Shown here one piece after another: positions 8,684 to 19,639 of a stretch of DNA of 64,000 nucleotides. Position 1 is the first letter of the stretch. Every line of letters begins with the position of its first letter. The position numbers were made by a program, and so were the translations under genes. Origin of the DNA: Lonicera japonica. Its lineage: Eukaryota; Streptophyta; Magnoliopsida; Dipsacales; Caprifoliaceae. Under the pieces are notes generated by a model. It was not told where the DNA came from and did not search any database. It was given only the letters and a program-made list of their open reading frames with translations. The stretch is from the NCBI GenBank assembly GCA_021464415.1, contig CM038466.1, positions 35,246,833 to 35,310,832 of the forward strand, given 5' to 3'.

Positions 8684-9555
8684 AAATTTATAAAAAATAC
8701 CATTAAAAATGACCTAAGTACTTCCACATAAATACAAGCGAGGGATACCCTCAACAGATAGTGTCGTGTGTCATATATCAATATTAATCAATAAATTAAA
8801 TCCATCGTCATTATAATTATATTTACATAGTTTGTTGCTAATCATTAATGCAGAGGTGATATACCTACAGTGTAAAAGACAATTGAAATTACCTAATTCA
8901 TGGCTTTCATATAAGTTCATGATAGAAAAAAAAAATCACACTCCATAATTCAAAAATTTGTTAAAACAAAAATATTTACAAATTGTCAATTTAAAACAAA
9001 CAAATTAATAATATATATATATATATATTCATTTTTGTTCATTAAAATTTTTGATGATCAGTTCACCAACTTTTAAAATTAGTTCTTCTCACTTTCTCCA
9101 ATATTATTATCTTCCCAATGTCTAATTATAAGTATTGATTTCTCACTTTATACATTTCTAATCCACAAATCACTAGTGTAAGGGCCTATTGAAACACAAT
9201 TCTCATAAATTATAGGTGATCCTATTTTCACACTCAATAATATTTGGTTTCACTCTCACTTTTCATTCTATCTTTGAGCACTGAGTTTAAGCCCGTTATT
9301 CAGTTTTTGAGAATCAAGTATAAGCTTATTATTCGGTTTTACCAAATTTAAACTCAACATATCTAAAAATATGATTACATGAAATTAAACTTGACTAAAA
9401 ATATATTTATTTTTTAAAAAATAAATTAAAACTTACTTTGTTTACTATACTATACGAATAAATGGCGTAAAGAAAAAGATCATAATAAATTAATTAGAAA
9501 TTTATTTTTATATTCGTTTTGTTATACGGCAACCACGGGATAAAATAATACAACT
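8684..9555. other. AT-rich spacer, no gene seen
   Basis: No coding potential is visible. Positions 9334-9416 form a direct-repeat partner of 18919-19003, on the far side of the CACTA element and solo LTR. Confidence 0.5.
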
Positions 9556-9569
9556 CACTACACCAGAAT

Positions 9570-9900
9570 CGCCCATTAGTAACGGATTTTGTCCATTGCT
9601 AAAAAATTTTGTAACACAAAAAATCCGTTAGTAATTTGGCGTTAAAAACACTTTAGTAACGGATAGATCCGTTACTAAAATTAGACAAAACCGTTACTAA
9701 AAAATAGTTTCGTAACGGACAAAATCCGTTAGTAATCCGTTATTATACTAATTTTAGTAAGGGCTTAAATCCGCTACAACATAATATACAGCCGTTACAA
9801 TAGAACACAAAAGTATTTAAATAGTTAATCGTTTTTAATGAAAATAATCCGTTACTAATCATAAATCCGTTACAAATTTGTAACGGTTCATGACTGTTAC
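9570..9900. repeat. Left subterminal repeats of the CACTA element
   Basis: More than ten copies of a 10-bp motif around TAACGGAT or ATCCGTTA occur in both orientations, some as palindromes such as AGTAACGGATAGATCCGTTACT. In En/Spm elements motifs of this sort bind TNPA-type proteins. Confidence 0.8.
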
Positions 9901-10304
9901 AGAAAATAAATTGGCTGAATTTTTTTTTTTATTTCCTAATTCCCTGTAGCACAATACAGATTTGTATCCCTGTAAATATAACCTGTTTTCTGCACAACAC
10001 AATTTCATATATAACATCATACAAACCAATGTTCATCGCAAAACTACCAATCAATATTAATTTAAAAACCAAACCAGTATTCTTACAATAACATGTCTAT
10101 CCACAAATATAAAATACAAAGGATGCCCAACCATACATAAAACATACTAAATCCAAGGATGTCCAACCATACCAAAAACATGCTAAATCCAAAATGGCTA
10201 AATCAAATATAAAGTGCCATTATATTCAAAAAATAAATATTCAAAAGTACATGTAACTTAAATAAAAGTAAACTAGATATACTTCAACCAAGGCTCGAAC
10301 CATA

Positions 10305-10766
10305 TTATATAACCCCAGCAACATGGGCAAAGAAAATATGATTACCATCTTGAGGGAACCATAATGGAGCATCCGGTTCTAACACTTCATCGATATAGAC
10401 TTTCTTCTCACCAATACCAACCTTCTTGCCATGACAAATTCCAGCCGTTGCATCTGTCACAACGTACCCCTTGGCTAATTCTTTATTTTCTCTATCAATC
10501 AATATAACCGGGGGTTTGTCGAAAGAATTAGGCCTTTCAATGGGGCTTGGAGTGAAAACATTATCCAAATTTTGAACTAGGTTACAAGAGCGATGAACGG
10601 AATTACTAACAAATTCACTTCTAGGTGTCGTCACATGTGGTGATCCACGATTCAAATCGGCCATCATATTTTGCATAGTACCTTGGATTGCTAATTGAAA
10701 ATCCTGAAATTGCACTTTCACTGCTTCTTGGACGTATGATTTGAATTCATCTTTCAATGCATTCAA
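10305..10766 (-). CDS. CACTA TNPA-like / Transposase_24-like C-terminal fragment
   Basis: The 153-residue ORF starts with a helix-rich, coiled segment (about 1-38) and has a C-terminal block (about 92-150) containing KGYVVTDATAGICHGKKVG and VYIDEVLEPDAPLWFPQD. That pattern is typical of the C-terminal region of plant En/Spm-associated proteins of the Transposase_24 type. Such proteins bind subterminal repeats and assist transposition. The copy is probably only the last exon or exons of a longer gene: the upstream part and any introns are not resolved, and the element's transcript would run right to left. Identification rests on a remembered pattern rather than a search. Confidence 0.65.
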   Translation of the reverse strand: MNALKDEFKSYVQEAVKVQFQDFQLAIQGTMQNMMADLNRGSPHVTTPRSEFVSNSVHRSCNLVQNLDNVFTPSPIERPNSFDKPPVILIDRENKELAKGYVVTDATAGICHGKKVGIGEKKVYIDEVLEPDAPLWFPQDGNHIFFAHVAGVI

Positions 10767-11178
10767 TCCTTAAACATTCCACAAAACAGTCCATAAACAC
10801 CTAAAACAGTCTTTAAACATTCCACAAAACAGTCCCTAAACATCCTAAAAATTTATGCGCCTAGGCGGGGATTTTTATAATATAATTAGTAACTGTGACA
10901 CATAAAGACATTTGATATTATGAAACTAATGTAATAAAGGTAAGTTCAAACTTAAATGAAGACAAAAAGGAGGTAATATCAAGCTAAAGTTTTGAAAAAT
11001 AATCAGAGGCACTGTTACTGTAACAGAGAATTGTTCTGATATTCAAAATAATTATGATAACATTAGACATTGTGAATTATTTGTAATTAATTGCTCGTAA
11101 GAAATATTGGGTATCATATATTTGTTATTAAGGTAAAATTAAAGCTCAGAATATCAATATAAACATGTAGTCTATATT

Positions 11179-11896
11179 AGGGCTGCCAATTCGGGTTCGC
11201 GTGTCATTTTTGGGTCGTGTCAACACACAAATATTACAGTATTAGTGTCAACCCGAACACGACCCATTTAACTAATCGTGTCATTTATATTAACTCGAAC
11301 ACAACCTGTTTATTTTACAGGTTACACGACACAACCCGACTAACCCGTTTAATAAATAGGTCATGTTAAACCTACAACTCGACACGACACAATTAATCTT
11401 TTAAGATTATAATGACAATTAAATCTCATGTGAACAAAATTAACTTGTTTTATAATAATTTTAAATTTTTAATCAGTAATAGTAAGTATCACCTAATACC
11501 AAAATTTAATATTAATAATCTAGAGTCAAAATATATTACATTCTATCACCAAAGTATAAACATAAAAAATTAGTAGTTCATCCATCAAAAAAATATAATA
11601 ACTATCATCTACTACCGATACTCAAAATAAGAATATAATTGTTCAAGCAAGATGACAAAGTAAAAAATATATATATTTATATGTATAGTTGCAAAAAAGG
11701 AAAAGAAAAGAATAATCGTGTTAATTGCGGGTCAATTTCGAGTTAGCGGGTTAACCCGAACACGACCCGTTTAGTTTGCGGGTTAAGCGTGTCTGACCAG
11801 AAATTGACCCGAACCCGTTTATACTTGACCCAAACCCGCTAACTCCGTGTCGAGTTCGTGTCGGGTTAGCGTGTCGTGTCAAATATTGCCAGCCCT
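11179..11896. mobile_element. Nested non-autonomous TIR element (MULE-like), 718 bp
   Basis: The ends are AGGGCTGCCAAT and ATTGCCAGCCCT, an inverted repeat with one mismatch. The flanks are a perfect 10-bp direct repeat AGTCTATATT (11169-11178 and 11897-11906). The interior is rich in GGGTCGTGT/CGACCCG and CGGGTTA motifs. The long TSD fits a Mutator-type element better than hAT (8 bp). No ORF of note is present. Confidence 0.8.
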
Positions 11897-11906
11897 AGTC
11901 TATATT

Positions 11907-14900
11907 CATTTTGTATATACCAAAAAAAAGAAGTATTTATTAGGAAAAGTTAAATTCATTGTTACAAATAGGAAAAGTTATAAAAGTGAGAATTTGGCCG
12001 TGCATATGCATTTCATTGTACGCATAATATATTATAAAAATGGGTGTTTATATAAATGATATGAAGTAAGTTACTTACTCAAATGGTGTTTCTCGACTCG
12101 GCTTACCCTTGTCAAGCGATACCTCTCTTACCCTGTATATATACACACAAAACCACACCCACAGTCAAACAAGTATCTTATATTGTTTCTGTTAATAATT
12201 TAGCATCACAATATTTGAATCTGGATATGAGCTGAGTTAAAAAACAATATATTTTACATATTTGTTGGCGCATTCATATCTGACAGTGGAGATTCACGAA
12301 GGAAAGATGCTAAATTTATCATACTACATATGCATTTGTAATTTGGAGCAATGCAATGAAGAAAGAAAGTGCTACTAAAATATGATTATAGACCATAGTT
12401 GGTGTTTTATAGTTGCTTACTGCAAAAATAAAAGATTTTTGATTACTCTCAGAATCCTTCATACTAACATTTTGCCTTCATTTTATCCCCCAAAACGCAT
12501 GATCAACAAATATAAATATACACTTCTGCTTTCGTAGTTTTATAAATAAAGTTGTACAGTTATAAATGTTATTAGAGGTTGCGGTGGGTAAAAGAACAAT
12601 TAGATTTTTGATACAAGTTACTAGACCGACCTTTTGTCATTCGGGCTTAAGAGGTGGGAAACAAAGATGCCCCCAGGTAAGTAATAGTAATAAAATGAAG
12701 TAAGAAAGATGGTATGATACATACAGGGGTATAAGGGAGGCAGTTTTTCTGAGGGAAGAAGCAACACCGAGCTGTTGAAGGAGGCTACATTAATATTCCT
12801 TTTCATTACCAAATAATACTTATGTAAAGAACATAACAAAAGAGCTATGGATGTGCCCCTTGAAGGTGTCTTCACGGGTATAACTTAGACACCAGAAAGA
12901 GCTTTCTAACACACTACTTGTCACAAAGTATAGATCCACAGAAGTGTGTGCTAAGATCCACCTAGAATGGTATTCTAACTACTGTTAATGAATTGTATAA
13001 GAATGTGTCAATTGTAAAAATACTACTATATTTGCCTCTGATCAATTTTAAGTGTAAAAATTATTAGTTTCTATACTACTCAGACTTCCATTCAGACAAA
13101 ACAAACAACATAGAGTGGCAAATTATCTGCTGAACATCAAATTTGTTACAGAAAACCCTCATTAGCAATTTTTTAAGCAGAACTTCAACATATATGGTGG
13201 GTTCTTGCAACAGATGCAAATTTGTAGCTAGCTATATGATGGTGAAATGCTTTTAATTTCCATGTAACTCGATCTGTTATTAAGAATTGCCAACAAATTT
13301 CAATGGTAATGTTTTAGAAGAATTCACTCAATAAGAGACTGAAATTTTATTTTATAGCAGTGGTACACTGGCCGTCAGGCTTTGCCGAAGCTAGCTAGCT
13401 AGCTAGAAAAAAGGATAGGTAATTAATCAAATAAGCTGGTGACCATGTATCCGCAAAGAAGAAAATAATTGAAAAAAAAATGAAACATACGTACAAACTA
13501 ACCTCTTAATTTCATAAAAGAAAAAAAGAACTGACCTCTAACAATTTATTAGCGAGGCTTCTTGCATTAGGAATTTAGGTAAAATCTAAAATCTAAAATT
13601 TTAAATGGTTTTTTTATCAAAATTCTGGTAGGTCATATTGCAGGAGGCTACATTAATATTCCTTTTCATTACCAAATAAAATTAACCAAACAGTAGTTCG
13701 TTCATAATTTATTTGAAGTATAATAGATTAAAAAGATGCTCTAAGGTTGGGATTAAAAAAAAGAAAGAAAAGGAAGAGAAAGTGTATATAGGGGCCAAAA
13801 CTCTTGTATATATATATAACAAAACAAACAACAGATGGGTGGGCGGTGCCTACATGAACACTTTATTCTAAACGAGATTTGTTATGAGAAAATAACAAAA
13901 TTTTCTTTTTAATTTATCAGCTCATTGTGGAAGCAAATGATAGGAGGTACACATATATGCTAATTTGGGAGTACAGAAATTAGGGACAAAATGTGTATAA
14001 AACAAGAAACTTCTTCTTTTATATAAATAAAGCTTCAGAATCTCTATACATTTTGAATAGATTTTTACTTGAATTATAATTTTTAAATACTTGTAACGGG
14101 CTTTTGTAACATATATACTCGTATCGAGTGTTTGATTTCTACTCAAATCGTTTCCTCTATGTATCACATTGGCAAAACTCCATGACAATTTCCAGTGAAA
14201 CTACCTTTGTTAAGCTACTTTGGCTTGTAGTGGGCACTAAAAAAGGGCATACAGTAGGAGCTCCCACTAATTTTCCAATAAATAAAATCTCGAACAGAAG
14301 AAATACTTTCATACTAAATGACCCTTTATTTTTTTCTAAAATTCTAAATTAATAATTTCATACTAAAAGTTTTTTATATTCATGTTAAAAAGTTTGAATT
14401 ATCTTTATGAAATTACAATTTCAAAATTTTAAAACTAACATAAAACTAACACTGTTCTCTAGAATAAGGGCCTATATGATGCGTCACCTAAATAAAAGAT
14501 TCATTCTTCAGAACAACAATAATATAAGTAAAATATATGCTCTTGAACAACACACTGTTAATCTGGAACTCTGAACTAAAACTTAAAAGGCCATGCCTTA
14601 GGTTATCCTTGCTATCCTGGCAAAAAGGCTCTAGAATAACCATGTGGCCTGCCCATACATAGCCCTTTGAATCTACTACTCAAGGGCCGTGCTACTCAAT
14701 CTGGAATTCTAGATTCTTGATGAATGCCTCACAGAACCTGTCCTAATATAGGGTCCTTTAAATTGGGCAATTTCTTTTTCTATAGGCAAAGGATCCTACA
14801 TCTGTAATTCTACAATATGAAACAATTCAGTATTGCAATCAGCCTCCATCAACCATGTAGACCTCACCTTCTGCCTTCAACTCATCACCACCCTAACAAA

Positions 14901-15896
14901 CTGAAAATTCTCATCAGTTCTTAGCAACAATTTAGTATCAAAATTGTGTGAAATCAACATTATATCATTAATTATCAGCATATTTTATCTAATTTCAGCA
15001 GTACTCTAGCATCAATTGCTCTCTTAATCAAGCTAAAAGAGCTAATGTTGGCAGCAGTCATAATAGAGAGGTCATCAGCAAAAATGACATGGGATATCCT
15101 CAAAGGCCAAGCACTACACTGGGGATGAAAGTTAAAGTCAGTTTGTTGAGTATAGTGACCAAGAGTAAATGAGAAAAGCCTCCATAAGCAGAATAAACAA
15201 AATTTTGTTATTTTCTCATAACAAATCTCGCTTAAGCCCCACGAATTGTGAGGAGAAATGAGTCAGAAGGTAATGATTCCTCTCCATACTGGTGCTCTGT
15301 AATAACTATTTGGTGCTCTGTTTGGTTATGGTTGGCAAAATATCTATCGACAAAAAGGAACAAAACACAAGCGCATTATCATGCCAAAATAAAATTAAGG
15401 TTTGGTTTGTGGTGTGAATGAAATTAAAAAGCAAAACCAAAGTTAAAACAACAGCTGGCAACTGCAAATATATCAACAAACTATAAGCATAATTAGTTTT
15501 GCCAATGTCAAAAACCAAAAACTTAAAAGAAATCTGGGGAAATTTCATCCTCGCATCATTGTATAATAGAATTGAAGAAAAATCGCCCAAAAGAAAAACA
15601 AAATTGAATCTACAATACCTGATTCGCTCAAATTGTATAGATCAATCAACCAACTAATGATGAACCAGTGTCTTCATAAATCACAGTTTCGGATTCAATG
15701 TTCAAACCTACACCAAAGCATTTGAATTAGAGAGAGAAAAAACACATCATTGACCGAGAAAATAAAAAAATTGACGACAAACAGACAGAAAACGAAAATA
15801 AGACGATACATATATATACAAAGAAATGGTTACACAAGACCCGATTTGGGGATTATTGAAATTTGGGGATATATATAAAGAAATAGGGTTTATGAT
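11907..15896. other. CACTA interior without recognisable genes
   Basis: Low-complexity AT-rich sequence. Two internal structures stand out: an exact 38-bp direct repeat (12779-12816 and 13642-13679) and an exact 32-bp inverted repeat (13873-13904 and 15199-15230). Short ORFs here show no family pattern that I recognise. Confidence 0.5.
13873..15230. repeat. Sequence bounded by an exact 32-bp inverted repeat
   Basis: CGAGATTTGTTATGAGAAAA and the following 12 bases at 13873-13904 recur as the exact reverse complement at 15199-15230, enclosing 1.3 kb. This could be a nested TIR element or an inverted duplication. No convincing target-site duplication flanks it. Confidence 0.6.
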
Positions 15897-15900
15897 TTAC

Positions 15901-16107
15901 CTATTTAAGCTTGGAGATGGACGGATGACGGTGGAGATGGACCGGTGACGGCGGAGAGAGAGAGAATATATCATAGGCAGAGATAGAAAGAGACAGGTAA
16001 CAGATAGAGAGGAGCTTGGAGAATTGCGGCGAGGAATTGCGGTGAGGAGCAGTGCTTGTGACGAATTGCGGCGAGGAAGAGGAGAACTGAAGGGCGGCAG
16101 CAAGCAT
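15901..16107 (-). other. Possible 5' exon/leader of the CACTA transcript
   Basis: A Ser/Leu-rich 68-codon ORF begins with ATG close to the right terminus and runs in the same direction as the TNPA-like ORF. The position is where a CACTA transcript would begin. An overlapping frame is also open, so translation is doubtful. Confidence 0.25.
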
Positions 16108-16254
16108 GGGAGTGTTTAGTAACTAGGCTTTTTTTGTTCTCAGTGTCAACGAGTGTGAGATGTAGTAGTGTGAATTTTTTTTAATAGTTTCTTTTAATTA
16201 AAATGTAAGTAGTAAGCGGGCAAAACAAAAAATTTGGCGCTTTTTTTTTTGGCT

Positions 16255-16455
16255 TAGTAACGGATATTCAGTAACGGATTAAGTGTTACTTTTTTTTTTT
16301 AACAATTAATTACTAAATAAAGGGAAAGTTAATATTTGTTCACTTAGTAACGGATTTTTAATATTAGTAACGGATAAAAAGTGTTACTATAATATAACGG
16401 ATTTAGTCCGTTACTAACCGAAAAATCTGTCTGTTACAAATTCCGCAAAATGGTG
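16255..16455. repeat. Right subterminal repeats of the CACTA element
   Basis: At least seven TAACGGAT / ATCCGTTA-type motifs in both orientations occur within 200 bp of the right terminus, mirroring the left end. Confidence 0.75.
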
Positions 16456-16759
16456 TAGTGACTTATAGGGTTAGTATAGTTTTATCCTGTTATAATGGGA
16501 TAAAAGAATAATTAATCTTGAATGCAATTTGTGAACACCTCATTTTGCGACCCCCGCAAGAATCCTAATTTTCAAAGAAATAAACATGCATGCACGCACA
16601 AGCATTCCTAGATGCACATGTAGTTTGTTCATGTGATACAGGTCAAAGAAGAAAGCCGAAAGGACCCCGGATGAGGAGTTACAGAATTATCGAAAATTGT
16701 CAGAATCGAAGACCGTCAAAACTCCTGAAAACTTGTGAAAGAAGAGTTACGCATTTGGG

Positions 16760-17545
16760 ATCATCCTCAAACTTTGAGAGTTATTAGAGATTATCATGAG
16801 GAGCAGCATACTCGAAAATCAGCTCAATCCGACAGTCGGATCTCTGAAAATTCAAAAAATCGCGAGTTTATTTCGGGTGGTCAAATGGAGGTCTTCTCGA
16901 AGTTAAAATGGTTTGAAGTTTGGTAAGTGGATAGGCCTTTTTGTGGGGAAGAACATATTCAAAATTTAGCTTTGTCGGACATGGGGTCCTCAAGAATCAA
17001 TTTGTCTACCGTGCAATTCCAGTTGAAATGTCCTTCGTAGCAAATTAAAATAAATAGTGGCCTTCCCGAAATCTGATCGACCTCAAATTTGGACACAAGT
17101 TAGAAAATATTTGGAGGGAAAACATATCAAAAAATAAGCATAATCCAACGGTTGGAAGTTCAGTTGTCGAGGTTGTTGTATGCAAGTACGTTTCCTACGC
17201 GGGAACAAACTCTTTGTACCAAGCCAAGGGGACCGAGTCCTTCCCGAACTCCGATCGTCCTCAAATTTTTACAGGGTGTAAAAGACTTATATTTTCAATA
17301 CATATCCAAAATTCAGAATGATCCAACGGTTAGAACCTGACTTGTCGTGCAAACAAGGGACCTTGTCTACAACAAGTACCTTTCCTACGCGGACACAAAC
17401 TCTTCGTACCAATCAGAACGAAAGGGAACCTTCCCGAACTCCGATCGACCTGAAATTTTTACACAATCTAGAAGATTCCTATATAAAACACATATCCAAA
17501 AATAAGGATGATCCAACGGTGGGAAGGCTTCGCGATAATTTCCAA
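16760..17545. repeat. Diverged 178-190 bp tandem repeats inside the solo LTR
   Basis: The motif TTCCCGAA followed by CGATCGACCTCAAATTT and later ATCCAACGGTTGG recurs with starts at 17063, 17241 and 17431. More diverged units lie upstream to about 16760. This shows repeated internal duplication upstream of the promoter. Confidence 0.8.
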
Positions 17546-17594
17546 GAGTCCTAATTGCAATCTCTTTTCTTGCTCTCCAAGTATTTTCTTCAAC

Positions 17595-17602
17595 TATAAA
17601 TA
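17595..17602 (+). promoter_or_regulatory. TATA box of the solo LTR
   Basis: TATAAATA followed by a C-rich stretch, placed just downstream of the internal tandem repeats. This fits an LTR core promoter and sets the plus orientation. Confidence 0.55.
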
Positions 17603-18585
17603 GACCCCCCCTCCATTCATTATTATCATCAACAATCAAGGGAATTTCGTGGTACACACCAAGAGATCCTTATTCTCTCCTTCCAAGAAGGCTCAGGTAT
17701 AATTTTCTCTCTCTTCTTTTATTTATTCGTCAGTTTTATAATTCATACTCTTGTTTGCATAATTTTTATTACTTAATAGCTTTTCAAAACCCTTTTTCAA
17801 ATTATTTTTCAAAATTAAAGGCGTATAATAAACCCTAATCCAATTCCAAAATAGTATTATTACTTTCTTACTTTTCCAAAAGTTCGGATTAGCGGTATTG
17901 TTATACGAAGGAATCGATAATCGCTATATATCCAATCTAACTCATAGATTGCGGTGTGTATGTGATAAATACTCGATCATGAGAGCACTATTGCCATCTA
18001 TACCGGTTTAATCAATAGACTTTGGTATACGATCGGTCAACTCGCCTCATATAATATCGAATATAAGATTCCACATTAAATCAGTTTCCAAAAAGCCCAA
18101 TGCTTTACAAAATCACTTGTTTCATTGCATCTATTATTATCAAACTCTCTTTTTCAAATCACACATACACACACTTATTTTCAAAATCATGGGTGAATTA
18201 GGAAACACATCGTTTTCATCCCAACCCCAAAATCCCGATTTCTAAGGCAAGCACGAAAAGCTGTAAAGTAATGGCAATAGCATGCAAGAACTGAATTATA
18301 ACACACGCATATCCTACTCAAGAGACCGAAAGGGCGAATTGGGTGCCTAACACCTTCCCGATTCGTAACTTAATCCCCGAACCTTCGAATCAACTGGTTT
18401 CGCATATATTGTGTATAAGAGGATATTTAGTCCATAAATACGTCTCTTTTACACAAACCTTTTGTTTGTTTAGTAAAACAAACTGGCGACTCTTATTCTT
18501 TTCAAAACCTAATTTCCAAATCAACAAACGGAATCGCCGCCCACGGGGACCCCCGGGCGTCGAGAACGCGGGTTCTCACACAATT

Positions 18586-19612
18586 CCATCCCATGTTGCA
18601 TCAAACGCGGGATAAGATAAAGTTATCCTATTCACTCTTGCACCAAACGCAGGATAATATTTGTTTATTCTATCATTTTTGACAATAAACACTGGATATG
18701 ATTAATTAATTCAATTATACCTCTAATCCCGCGCGACAAATACGCCCTAAATGTAAACGTTTTAATTTAAACTTACGCAATTATTCCCTTGACATACGCA
18801 TATCCTATATGTGATCATTAATTTCAGAATTTTAATGATCCAATAAGTACTAATGGACATGTATAAATGGATCATGTCGGGATTACCATTATTTATAAGG
18901 AGGCAATAGTCGAGTTTACGATTTTACTAAATTCGAACTCGATATATCTAAAAATATGATTACATGAAACTAAACTTGACTAAAAATATATTTATTTTAA
19001 AAAAATTCCATGTACACTGTACTATATGTATAAACATCAACTCACTTTTTTCCTCCCTGCATGTTGTAATTATATTGTATCACATGGGTATCTAATTAAA
19101 GAAAAATGTTATATTATAGTAGAGTCGAGTCAAATGTATAAAATTTATGTAAACTCAAACTTAAACCATTTGAACTCATACTTTTCTTGATTATAAAAGA
19201 AAAAAGAAAGAGTTCGCCCTATACTGAGATTTGCTTAGTTGAACACCCGTAAATCAGGCCATTTCCAATCCCTAAGTGTAACAGAATTGCAATTACACGA
19301 ACTTAATTTATTTTATTACTATTTGAATTATAGGCATACAATTATATTTTTAAATTTTGGTTAAGATTAAAAATTAAAATAAATGCTGCAGTGAAAAATT
19401 TAACTTTTCTTGCTCTCAAATTTAAAATATACTAATACTTTTTGAAAAGAATGTTAAAATTAATTCATATGAGAAATAACAAAGTTGGAATAAGAATTCT
19501 TAATATGAGATAAAAAATGTATATTAAAATTATGTATAGTTACAGATATAGAAAAGTAACAATAAATATGATTTTAGATAGTGTCACCAATTATATATAT
19601 GAACAATCAAAT
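18586..19612. other. AT-rich spacer with old repeat remnants
   Basis: No gene seen. 18919-19003 is about 85% identical by eye to 9334-9416 and in the same orientation. Sequence around 18586-18750 appears to continue the target into which the CACTA element and solo LTR inserted (repeated GGGATAA/ATCCCG motifs). Confidence 0.45.
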
Positions 19613-19639
19613 CGTGCCGTAGGCACGGACATTAACTAG
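19613..19639 (+). mobile_element. Helitron 3' terminus
   Basis: CGTGCC-GTA-GGCACG hairpin (19613-19627), then eight bases, then CTAG followed by T (19636-19640). A short GC hairpin ahead of CTAGT is the standard Helitron 3' end. The 5' TC end of this copy was not located, so only the end is annotated. Confidence 0.65.

Larger units (their letters stand above)
9556..16460 (-). mobile_element. Non-autonomous CACTA (En/Spm) DNA transposon
   Basis: The ends are CACTACACCA (9556) and TGGTGTAGTG (to 16460), perfect inverted termini of the CACTA type, flanked by the 3-bp duplication ACT (9553-9555 and 16461-16463). Both subterminal regions are packed with short motifs (AGTAACGGAT, CCGTTACTAA) in both orientations, as expected for transposase-binding sites. 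The only recognisable protein is a TNPA-like C-terminal ORF (10305-10766). No TNPD transposase is visible in 6.9 kb, so it depends on a helper element. A smaller TIR element is nested at 11179-11896. Confidence 0.92.
16530..18580 (+). repeat. Solo LTR, 2051 bp (TSD CAATT)
   Basis: The block starts TGTGAACACC and ends GGTTCTCACA, and is flanked by the perfect 5-bp duplication CAATT (16525-16529 and 18581-18585). It contains no coding domain, so it is a solo LTR. It lies only 69 bp from the CACTA element. The family was not identified; length and ends fit a Ty3/gypsy LTR. Confidence 0.88.
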
